Source of the DNA: Nitrospirae bacterium GWC2_57_13
GTDB lineage: Bacteria > Nitrospirota > UBA9217
Assembly: GCA_001805055.1 (NCBI GenBank)
Contig: MHDZ01000070.1
Location: 1 to 50,288 of the forward strand
Length of the DNA: 50,288 bases
Direction of reading: 5' to 3'
Part shown: positions 25,149 through 32,520 of the stretch, in pieces
How positions within the stretch are numbered: the stretch's first letter is position 1
How the letters are laid out: every line of letters starts with the position of its first letter
Made by a program: the position numbers and the translations under genes
The notes under the pieces: generated by a model
Told to the model about the DNA's origin: nothing
What the model saw: the letters and a program-made list of their open reading frames with translations, nothing else
Database searches by the model: none

Positions 25149-27953
25149 ATGTCCGACAGGGAGTTGAGCAAAACCTACGAACCAGGCGTAGTTGAGGACG
25201 CCTGGTACAGCGAATGGGAAAAGAGGCGCTACTTTCATGCCCCCCCAGAAGCCGGAGGCAGGGCCTATTCCATAGTCATTCCCCCGCCGAACGTGACAGG
25301 CTCGCTCCACATGGGCCACGCGCTGAATGCCACGCTTCAGGACATCCTGGTCCGCTGGCGCAGGATGAGCGGCGACAGCGCGCTGTGGCTTCCCGGAACG
25401 GATCATGCGGGCATAGCCACGCAGAACGTGGTGGAGCGTCAGCTCGCGACGGAGAAGGTCGACCGCCACGCGCTCGGCAGGGAAAAATTTGTCGAGAAGG
25501 TCTGGGAGTGGAAGAAGGAGTACGGCGGACGCATCATCGGCCAGCTAAAAAAACTCGGCGCCTCCTGCGACTGGGATCGCGAGCGCTTCACGATGGATGA
25601 GGGTCTGTCAAAAGCCGTGCGCGAGGTCTTTGTCCGGCTCTACGAAGACGGACTCATCTATCGCGGCGAGCGGCTGATCAACTGGTGCCCGCGCTGCCAC
25701 ACGGCCCTTTCGGACATCGAGGTGGAGCACGAGGACGAAAAGGGCAAGCTCTATCATATCGCCTATCCCTTGAGCGACGACAACAACGTTCGGCTCACCG
25801 TGGCAACGACGAGGCCCGAGACCATGCTGGGCGACACGGCCGTGGCTGTTCATCCCCTTGACCCCCGGTACAAGGACCTCATCGGCAGGACTGTTGCGCT
25901 GCCGCTCACGAGCCGCACGATCCCCATCGTGGGCGACGCGGTACTGGTGGACCTGGAGTTCGGCACCGGCGCGGTGAAGGTCACGCCGGCCCATGACTTC
26001 AACGATTATGAAGCCGGACTGCGCCAGACGCCGAACCTGCCGCGCATCCGGATCCTCGACGACAAAGCCGACATTCTCCAGGAGATCCCCGACGTCTCCG
26101 CCGGGGTGCTGAAGATGCTCGCCGGCAAGCCGGCCAAGAAAGCGCGCGGCATCGTTGTCCAGCTGCTGCAGGAGCAGGGATTGCTGGTGACCACCGAGGA
26201 CCACGGCCACGCCGTGGGCAAGTGCTACCGATGCAAGTCCGTGGTGGAGCCCTACCTTTCGCCTCAGTGGTTCGTCACCATGCAACCGCTGGCCGCACCC
26301 GCCATCGAGGCCGTTGAGAAGGGCAGGATCACCTTTGTGCCGAAAGGGTGGGAGAATACCTATTTCGACTGGCTCAGAAACATCAAGGACTGGTGCATAT
26401 CGCGCCAGATCTGGTGGGGCCACCGGATCCCGGCCTGGTACTGCGACGACTGCGGCGCGATTACCGTGGGCCGGGATGATGCGATCTCCTGCTCGACGTG
26501 CAAAAGTGCGAAGCTCCGGCAGGAGACGGACGTGCTCGATACCTGGTTCTCCTCGGCCCTCTGGCCGTTCTCTACCCTTGGCTGGCCTGAGAAGACGAAG
26601 GAACTGGCGTCCTACTACCCCACATCGGTCCTGGTCACGGGATTCGACATCATCTTCTTCTGGGTTGCGCGCATGATCATGATGGGCCTGCACGTCATGA
26701 AGGAAGTCCCTTTCCGGCACGTCTATATCCATGCCCTGGTGCGTGACGCTGAAGGCCAGAAGATGAGCAAGTCCAAGGGAAACGTGATCGACCCGCTCAC
26801 CATGATCGAACAGTACGGCGCCGACGCCTTCCGGCTCACACTCACGGCCATGGCGGCCCAGGGCCGCGACATCAAACTCGCGCCGGAGCGCATCGAGGGA
26901 TACCGCAATTTTGCCAACAAGCTCTGGAATGCCAGTCGCTTTGTGTTCATGAACCTGGAAGAGGATTTTTCTCCGTACTCTTCACCCCTCACTCCCCATT
27001 CGTCACTTGCCGACCGATGGATCCTCTCGCGCCTCCAGGTTGCCATCAAGGACACGCAGAAGGCCATCGCGGACTATCGCTTCAACGACGCAGCCTCAAG
27101 CCTCTATCATTTCATCTGGCATGAGTACTGTGACTGGTATCTGGAGCTCTCGAAGCCCGGACTGAACCAGGAGAAGGGCTCGCCGGCCCGGAAAGCCGCC
27201 CAGACCGCGCTGGTGACGACGCTCGAAGCAACGCTCCGACTGCTGCACCCCATCATGCCGTTCATCACCGAGGAAATATGGCAGAAACTTCCGAAGGCAG
27301 TGCGGAGTGCGGAGTGCGGAGCGCGGAATTCCCCCTCACCCCCCGAAAGAGGCTGCGCCTCTAACGGGGCAGGCCGGCCCTCTCCCCCGGGGGGAGAGGA
27401 AAAAGGAGAAGGGGCGGCTTGCGACTCGATCATGATATCAGCGTATCCGCAGGCTGATGAGAAGCTGCTGAATGCCGGGGCGGAACAGGACATGCAGATG
27501 GTGATGGACGCGATCTCGGCGATCCGTAACATCCGGGGCGAGATGAACATTCCGCCGTCGTCCCAGATCTCGGCCATCATCAAAGTCGAAGACCGGGAGC
27601 TCGGCGAGCATCTTGAGAAGAACGCGGGCTATGTGAGGACCCTTGCGCGGCTCGCGGAACTCCGCATCGGTGAGAAGGAAGCAAAGCCGCAGGGCGCGGC
27701 AGCCGGCGTCATCAAGGGTGCCGAGGTGTACGTGCCGCTCGAGGGAGTGCTGGACCTCGGACAGGAACGCGACCGGCTCGGCAAGGAGCTGGAGCGGATT
27801 GAGAAGGACCTTGCGCTGTTCACCAAGAAACTGTCGAACAGGGATTTCGTGGAGCGGGCGCCCAAGGCAGTTGTGGAAAAGGACACGGCAAAGCTCGAGG
27901 AGCTGAAGGCAAAGCGGGAGAAGCTTGAGCAGAATGTGAAGATGCTGAAATAG
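25149..27953 (+). CDS. valS: Valyl-tRNA synthetase
   Basis: A 934-residue class I synthetase charging tRNA-Val. HIGH is at VTGSLHMGHALN and KMSKS at GQKMSKSKGN. The editing domain includes TTRPETMLGDTAVAVHP. Two zinc-finger pairs, CPRCH and CDDC/CSTC, are seen. The C-terminal coiled coil is DLGQERDRLGKELERIEKDL. The ATG at 25149 has an SD GAAAGGGG. Two unusual low-complexity stretches lie in the anticodon-binding region, at residues 607-620 and 716-757, the second encoded by an extragenic-type palindrome. The gene heads a run with nadC, birA and coaX. Confidence 0.95.
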   Translation: MSDRELSKTYEPGVVEDAWYSEWEKRRYFHAPPEAGGRAYSIVIPPPNVTGSLHMGHALNATLQDILVRWRRMSGDSALWLPGTDHAGIATQNVVERQLATEKVDRHALGREKFVEKVWEWKKEYGGRIIGQLKKLGASCDWDRERFTMDEGLSKAVREVFVRLYEDGLIYRGERLINWCPRCHTALSDIEVEHEDEKGKLYHIAYPLSDDNNVRLTVATTRPETMLGDTAVAVHPLDPRYKDLIGRTVALPLTSRTIPIVGDAVLVDLEFGTGAVKVTPAHDFNDYEAGLRQTPNLPRIRILDDKADILQEIPDVSAGVLKMLAGKPAKKARGIVVQLLQEQGLLVTTEDHGHAVGKCYRCKSVVEPYLSPQWFVTMQPLAAPAIEAVEKGRITFVPKGWENTYFDWLRNIKDWCISRQIWWGHRIPAWYCDDCGAITVGRDDAISCSTCKSAKLRQETDVLDTWFSSALWPFSTLGWPEKTKELASYYPTSVLVTGFDIIFFWVARMIMMGLHVMKEVPFRHVYIHALVRDAEGQKMSKSKGNVIDPLTMIEQYGADAFRLTLTAMAAQGRDIKLAPERIEGYRNFANKLWNASRFVFMNLEEDFSPYSSPLTPHSSLADRWILSRLQVAIKDTQKAIADYRFNDAASSLYHFIWHEYCDWYLELSKPGLNQEKGSPARKAAQTALVTTLEATLRLLHPIMPFITEEIWQKLPKAVRSAECGARNSPSPPERGCASNGAGRPSPPGGEEKGEGAACDSIMISAYPQADEKLLNAGAEQDMQMVMDAISAIRNIRGEMNIPPSSQISAIIKVEDRELGEHLEKNAGYVRTLARLAELRIGEKEAKPQGAAAGVIKGAEVYVPLEGVLDLGQERDRLGKELERIEKDLALFTKKLSNRDFVERAPKAVVEKDTAKLEELKAKREKLEQNVKMLK
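27296..27420. repeat. Extragenic-type repeat embedded in the valS frame
   Basis: Direct GCGGAGTGCGGAG units at 27302-27326 are followed by a palindrome, CCCTCTCCCCC against GGGGGGAGAGG (27379-27401). These are typical of intergenic repeats rather than coding DNA. The stretch is in frame and encodes about 40 Ser/Pro/Gly/Glu-rich residues between LPFITEEIWQKLP and the conserved MISAYPQ. Confidence 0.6.
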
Positions 27954-27981
27954 GGCCAGTGTCGGCCGCAGACAATCACGG

Positions 27982-28845
27982 ATGCAAGCAGATCATATAG
28001 AAGCACCGGGACAGACAGTGGATCTCGATCTTACACAATTCATTTTACAGGTCCTTGCCGAAGACATCGGAAGCGGAGATGTGACCTCCGAGGCGATCGT
28101 CCCCTCCGATGCTGTTGCCATTGCGGAGATCAAGGCGAAAGAGGGCCTTGTTCTGGCAGGGATCGATATTGTTCGTGAGGTGTTCCATTCTCTCGATCCC
28201 GCCATCAAATACGAGCCGCTTGCCAAAGAAGGTGATACAATAAAGGCGGGCGCCGTGCTTGCGAGGGTGTCGGGAAAGACCCGGGTGCTTCTTGCCGGCG
28301 AGCGGGTGGCGCTGAACATCCTTCAGCATCTTTCCGGCATCGCCACCCTGACAGCGCAGTATGTTGAGCGCATACAGGGCACGAAGGCGCAAATCCTGGA
28401 TACGCGGAAAACGCTTCCTGGTCTTCGTGCGCTCGAGAAACACGCGGTCCGTATCGGCGGCGGCAGGAACCACCGGTTCGGGCTCTATGACGGAATCCTG
28501 ATCAAGGACAATCATATAACGGCCGCCGGAGGCATAACCGGGGCTGTAGAGCTGGCACGGAACAAGGCCCATCATCTTCTCAAAATCGAGGTCGAGACAA
28601 AGACGCTCGATGAGGTTAAAGAGGCCCTGGAAGCACGGGCTGATGTGATCATGCTCGACAACATGCCGCTTGACATGATGCGGCAGGCGGTCAGGATCAT
28701 CAGCGGCCGCGCTTTTGCTGAGGCGTCAGGCAATGTATCGCTTGCAAGGGTCCGGCAGATAGCAGAGACGGGCGTGGACCTCATATCCGCCGGCGCCCTG
28801 ACTCATTCAGCGCCTGCAGCGGATATCAGCATGAAGATAATTTGA
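27982..28845 (+). CDS. nadC: Nicotinate-nucleotide pyrophosphorylase (quinolinate phosphoribosyltransferase)
   Basis: A 287-residue enzyme making nicotinate mononucleotide from quinolinate in NAD synthesis. Landmarks are LAEDIGSGDVTSEAIV, NILQHLSGIATLT, LDTRKTLPGLRALEKHAV, GGGRNHRFGLYDGILIKDNH, EVETKTLDE and VDLISAGALTHS. The ATG at 27982 has no good SD and lies 28 bases after valS; a GTG at 28018 is a possible alternative that would keep every conserved part. Length is normal. Confidence 0.95.
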   Translation: MQADHIEAPGQTVDLDLTQFILQVLAEDIGSGDVTSEAIVPSDAVAIAEIKAKEGLVLAGIDIVREVFHSLDPAIKYEPLAKEGDTIKAGAVLARVSGKTRVLLAGERVALNILQHLSGIATLTAQYVERIQGTKAQILDTRKTLPGLRALEKHAVRIGGGRNHRFGLYDGILIKDNHITAAGGITGAVELARNKAHHLLKIEVETKTLDEVKEALEARADVIMLDNMPLDMMRQAVRIISGRAFAEASGNVSLARVRQIAETGVDLISAGALTHSAPAADISMKII

Positions 28846-28938
28846 ATCCGTGAGAGGTAAGGCGTAAGGGGAGTGGCCGTGTCCGTCTAGGGCGCGCTCC
28901 GGAGGCAGGCGGAAGCCTGCAGCCGCCATGTGCAGCAT

Positions 28939-29931
28939 ATGACCAAAGACGACATACTTCGCCTGCTGACAATTTCGAAGTCAGCGTTCGTTTCAGGCGA
29001 GAAGCTTGCGCTAAAATTGAATATCACCCGCGCGGCTGTCTGGAAGCACATCAAGGCGCTCGAACAGGAAGGATATGAGATCGAGGCCGTACCATCGAAA
29101 GGATACAGGCTCATGAGCATTCCCGACGCGATCAATCTCAGGGATATCGAGGCTGCAGTCAAGACAAAGATGATCGGCAGGAAGGTGCACCTGCTGGCTG
29201 AGGTGGAGTCAACGAACAGCGCCGCCGTCGAAATGGCCGCGGCAGGCGCGCCCGAGGGGACGATCGTTGCGGCAGAGGTCCAGACGGGCGGCAAAGGAAG
29301 GCTCGGCAGGACCTGGATCTCACCGAAAGGGAATCTGTATCTGAGCGTTATTCTTCGTCCAAAGATCGCGCCGAACAAGGCGCCCCTTGTGACCCTTATG
29401 GGCGCCGTGGCCGTTGTTTCGGCCATACGGAAGCAGACCGAGGTTCATGCCCAGATCAAATGGCCCAATGACATTTTTTCAGGAGAACGGAAGATCGGCG
29501 GGCTGCTGACCGAGATGAGAGCAGAACCGGACCAGGTGCGGCATATTGTGCTCGGCATCGGGCTGAACGTGAACATGAATGCCGCAAGCCTGCCGCCCGC
29601 CGTTGCAAGCCTCGCCACGACGCTCTCGGCCGAAACGGGTTCGCCGGTGAACCGGACCGGTCTGCTTGTGGAGATCGCGTCCGAGCTCGACCGCTGGTAT
29701 CAGACGTTTTTGAAGAACGATGCCGAGATCCTGCGCGCCTGGGAAGCGATGAATATGACCATTGGACGGCAGGTGACGGTGAGCAGCGCCAACGAGACGA
29801 TCCAGGGCACGGCCGAAGCGATCGATCATGATGGACGCCTGGTGATCCGGACGATCGACGGAGCGCTCCAGGCGGTCGCGGCAGGGGATGTGACGCTCGT
29901 GAAAAGAGGAACAGACACGGAGACCCTGTGA
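28939..29931 (+). CDS. birA: Biotin operon repressor / biotin-protein ligase
   Basis: A 330-residue bifunctional BirA. An N-terminal winged helix (residues 1-65, KLNITRAAVWKHIKALEQEG) gives DNA binding. The ligase domain has the biotin-adenylate loop GGKGRLGRTWISPKG, KWPNDIF and the lysine-containing SGERKIGGLL. The C-terminal SH3-like cap follows (GTAEAIDHDGRLVIRTIDG). It attaches biotin to carrier proteins and may repress biotin genes. A GTG at 28930 is a second start candidate; neither has a strong SD. It lies between nadC and coaX, a cofactor-gene neighbourhood. Confidence 0.93.
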   Translation: MTKDDILRLLTISKSAFVSGEKLALKLNITRAAVWKHIKALEQEGYEIEAVPSKGYRLMSIPDAINLRDIEAAVKTKMIGRKVHLLAEVESTNSAAVEMAAAGAPEGTIVAAEVQTGGKGRLGRTWISPKGNLYLSVILRPKIAPNKAPLVTLMGAVAVVSAIRKQTEVHAQIKWPNDIFSGERKIGGLLTEMRAEPDQVRHIVLGIGLNVNMNAASLPPAVASLATTLSAETGSPVNRTGLLVEIASELDRWYQTFLKNDAEILRAWEAMNMTIGRQVTVSSANETIQGTAEAIDHDGRLVIRTIDGALQAVAAGDVTLVKRGTDTETL

Positions 29932-29932
29932 C

Positions 29933-29997
29933 GCGGGGAGAGGGTTGGTGATGTTGTTTTTCCCCGTCTCCGCGTCCCCCTGTCTTCCCGTCGGATT
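29933..29997. repeat. Dispersed repeat of the CCCCGTCTCCGCGTCCCC type
   Basis: GCGGGGAGAGGG is followed by CCCCGTCTCCGCGTCCCC and CTTCCCGTCGG. The reverse complement matches the type of units at 46557-46630 (GACGCGGGGACACGGGG). It fills the birA-coaX gap apart from the coaX SD. Confidence 0.5.
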
Positions 29998-30011
29998 TTT
30001 CCGGAGGAAAA

Positions 30012-30776
30012 ATGCTTTTAGCCATCGACATCGGGAACACCAACGTCGTACTCGGCGTATTTGGCGGCACGAAGCTCGTTGAGAACTGGCGAGTAAGCAC
30101 CAAGACCCAGATCACGCCGGACGAGTACGCCATGATCTTCAAGGACCTGTTCAACTTCGCGGGGCTGGAGTTCGGCCAGGTGGAGGGCGTCATCATTTCA
30201 ACGGTGGTGCCGCCCCTGCTGCCGGTCATGACCGAGATGTGCCGCAAGTATTTCCGACTTGAGCCCCTTGTGGTGACCTATGGGCTCAGGACCGGCATCA
30301 CGATCCGCTATGACAATCCCAAGGAGATCGGGGCCGACCGGATCGTGAATGCCGCGGCGGCTTATTCTCTCTACGGAGGGCCGCTCATCATCATTGATTT
30401 TGGAACAGCGACTACCTTCTGCGCCCTCACCGGGAAGGGCGAGTATCTGGGCGGCGCCATATCGCCGGGCATCAAGATATCTGCTGAGGCGCTCTTTCAG
30501 CGGGCCTCAAAACTGCCCCGCGTGGAGCTGGCAAAACCGCCGGCGGTCATCGGCAGCGACACGATCAGCGCTATGCAGGCCGGCGTACTGTTCGGTTACG
30601 CGGGCCTGGTGGACGGCATCGTGGAGCGCATGAAGCGCGAGCTCTCGCCCGACGCCCGGGTCGTGGCCACAGGAGGCCTGGCGGAGCTGGTGGCCCCCGA
30701 GACCCGGAGCATCCAGGAGATCAGGCCGCATTTGACGCTCGAAGGGCTTCGCATGCTCTATGAAATGAACCGCTGA
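30012..30776 (+). CDS. coaX: Type III pantothenate kinase
   Basis: A 254-residue acetate/sugar-kinase-fold enzyme for the first step of coenzyme A synthesis. It has the phosphate loop LLAIDIGNTNVVLG, GADRIVNAAAAY, the catalytic IIDFGTATTFCAL and GGAISPGIKISAEAL. The ATG at 30012 has an SD CCGGAGGAAAA. The BirA-CoaX pairing is widespread in bacteria. A new promoter follows 37 bases after the stop. Confidence 0.95.
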   Translation: MLLAIDIGNTNVVLGVFGGTKLVENWRVSTKTQITPDEYAMIFKDLFNFAGLEFGQVEGVIISTVVPPLLPVMTEMCRKYFRLEPLVVTYGLRTGITIRYDNPKEIGADRIVNAAAAYSLYGGPLIIIDFGTATTFCALTGKGEYLGGAISPGIKISAEALFQRASKLPRVELAKPPAVIGSDTISAMQAGVLFGYAGLVDGIVERMKRELSPDARVVATGGLAELVAPETRSIQEIRPHLTLEGLRMLYEMNR

Positions 30777-30812
30777 GGCGCTGTCTTCGGCAGGGAACAG
30801 AGCCGCCCTGCC

Positions 30813-30841
30813 TTGACGCACGCGGGTTTTTATGATATTTT
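30813..30841 (+). promoter_or_regulatory. Promoter of the response regulator-galT pair
   Basis: TTGACG (30813-30818), a 17-base spacer, then TATTTT (30836-30841). The ATG is 31 bases downstream and has an SD TTTGGAGA. Confidence 0.5.
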
Positions 30842-30871
30842 TGGCCTAGACGTGATTTTTTTGGAGACCAC

Positions 30872-31249
30872 ATGAAGATTCTTGTAGTCGACGATGAAGC
30901 AGGAGCGCGGGAGCTTTTTCAATCCATTCTTACCGATGAAGGGTATGAAGTCGCCCTGGCGGTGAACGGCGAGGAGGCGCTTGCGCTGTTCAAGAACGGG
31001 GCCTTTGATCTTGTGGTCACAGACATCAAGATGCCGGTCATGGACGGGCTGCAGCTCCTGCAGGAGATCCGGAACACGGGCTCCAAGATCGACGTGATCA
31101 TGGTGACCGCCTATGGCGAGGTGGAATCCTACCTCAAGGCCATGAGCCTGGGCGCCGCCGAATATATCAACAAGCCCATCCGTATCAAGGAATTGAAACG
31201 GATCGTGACCAAGGTCCTTGCCGAAAGAAAGACGAGGTCAAGCAGCTGA
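30872..31249 (+). CDS. Single-domain response regulator
   Basis: A 125-residue REC-only protein: acidic pair in VVDDEAGARE, phosphoacceptor in LVVTDIKMPVMDG, then VMVTAYGEVESYLKAMSLGAAEY and the lysine in INKPIRIKEL. It has no output domain. The stop overlaps the galT start (TGATG), so the two proteins are translated together. The cognate kinase is not evident nearby. The sequence is of the NtrC-receiver type rather than CheY type. Confidence 0.88.
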   Translation: MKILVVDDEAGARELFQSILTDEGYEVALAVNGEEALALFKNGAFDLVVTDIKMPVMDGLQLLQEIRNTGSKIDVIMVTAYGEVESYLKAMSLGAAEYINKPIRIKELKRIVTKVLAERKTRSSS

Positions 31250-32274
31250 TGTCATGGTTGCGGAAGGACCCCGTGGTCGGGCGCTGGATCATCGTTTCCA
31301 GGGACCGGCCCCGGAGGCCCGAGGATTACGTTTTCGAAGAGCCGCCGGACGACGTCACTCCCGCCGAGTGTCCTCTCTGCGCGGGCAATGAGTCTAAAAC
31401 CCCCCCTGAGATCTCCGCCTTTCGTCCCGAGGGCTCCCCGCCCAACTCAAAAGGGTGGTGGACCCGTACGATCCCGAGCAAATTCCCCGTTCTGAGCGTC
31501 GAAGGCAGCCTGGAGCGGGAAGGCAAGGGCATCTATGACTGGATGAACGGAACAGGCGCCCACGAGCTCATCATCGAGAGTCCCGATCACGCGGTCCGGC
31601 TTGAAGAGCTTCCTGAAAGCCAGGTCGAGAAGGTCCTCTGGGCCTATCGCGACCGGATCCTCGACCTTGAGCGGGATCAGCGGCTCCGCTCCGTCCTGAT
31701 CTTCAAGAACCAGGGATGGATGGCCGGATCCACGGTCAATCATCCCCACTCCCAGATCATCGCCACGCCCGTCATTCCCCGCCTTGCAAAGGAGAAGCTC
31801 GACGGAGCGAAGTCCTACTATGATTATAAAGAACGCTGCATATTCTGCGACATTATCAGGCAGGAGATCTCGGACCCCGAGCGGGTAATCGAGGAGACGA
31901 AGCATTTTCTCGTGATCGTCCCTTTTGCTCCGCGTTTTCCCTTCGAGATACAGATATTTCCCAAGCATCATCACTGTTCCTACGTTGACATTTCGAAGGA
32001 AGAGATCATGGACTTCGCGCGCACCCTCCGGAGCACGCTCCGCAGGCTCGGCACGACACTGCGGAATCCTCCTTATAACTACATGCTCTACACGGCGCCG
32101 AACCGGCTGCCGCGCCGGGGACACTGGCACACGCTGAACGAGGATTATCACTGGCATCTGGAGATCATCCCGCGGATCACGCGGATCGCAGGGTTCGAGT
32201 GGGGCTCGGGTTTCTATATTAATCCCACGCCGCCGGAGCTGGCGGCCAAGTACCTGCGCGAGGCGAGGCCGTAG
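31249..32274 (+). CDS. galT: Galactose-1-phosphate uridylyltransferase family protein
   Basis: A 341-residue HIT-superfamily nucleotidyltransferase. Two zinc-like pairs occur at ECPLCAGN and CIFCD. The active-site motif is NHPHSQIIATP (H-P-H-S-Q), and FAPRFPFEIQIFPKHHHCS marks the second half. It would exchange UMP between UDP-glucose and galactose-1-phosphate; related bacterial proteins can prefer other sugar phosphates or ADP-glucose, so the substrate is inference. Its start overlaps a response regulator stop. No galK or galE is in the window. Confidence 0.85.
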   Translation: MSWLRKDPVVGRWIIVSRDRPRRPEDYVFEEPPDDVTPAECPLCAGNESKTPPEISAFRPEGSPPNSKGWWTRTIPSKFPVLSVEGSLEREGKGIYDWMNGTGAHELIIESPDHAVRLEELPESQVEKVLWAYRDRILDLERDQRLRSVLIFKNQGWMAGSTVNHPHSQIIATPVIPRLAKEKLDGAKSYYDYKERCIFCDIIRQEISDPERVIEETKHFLVIVPFAPRFPFEIQIFPKHHHCSYVDISKEEIMDFARTLRSTLRRLGTTLRNPPYNYMLYTAPNRLPRRGHWHTLNEDYHWHLEIIPRITRIAGFEWGSGFYINPTPPELAAKYLREARP

Positions 32275-32343
32275 CGCTCGCAAAGACAGTAGTAAACCTG
32301 GAAAAAGCGTTTGGACACGGACTAACATGGATATAATGTGAAT

Positions 32344-32410
32344 GCGCAGAGGGCATGGCGCATGGAGCAGAGGGTTATAAACGCTATGCGCTTTGCTCTA
32401 TGCTCTAAGC
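32344..32410. repeat. Degenerate inverted repeat with GCATAGAGCA / GCTCTATGC units
   Basis: GGCATGGCGCATGGAGCA at about 32352 faces CTATGCGCTTTGCTCTATGC at about 32383, separated by TTATAAA. It lies in the galT-GGDEF gap (32275-32520). The rest of that gap shows only a repeat-like GGACACGGAC at 32313 and no promoter I trust. Confidence 0.45.
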
Positions 32411-32520
32411 TTCTTCGCGTGTTCATCAGTGGTTACAACGGCGGTTTGCCGGATAAAGATTTTTTCAGAGGCCTGCTGGCGCAGCGAGAGCATTGTTGAT
32501 CTTCGCGAACGGGTGAGGCC

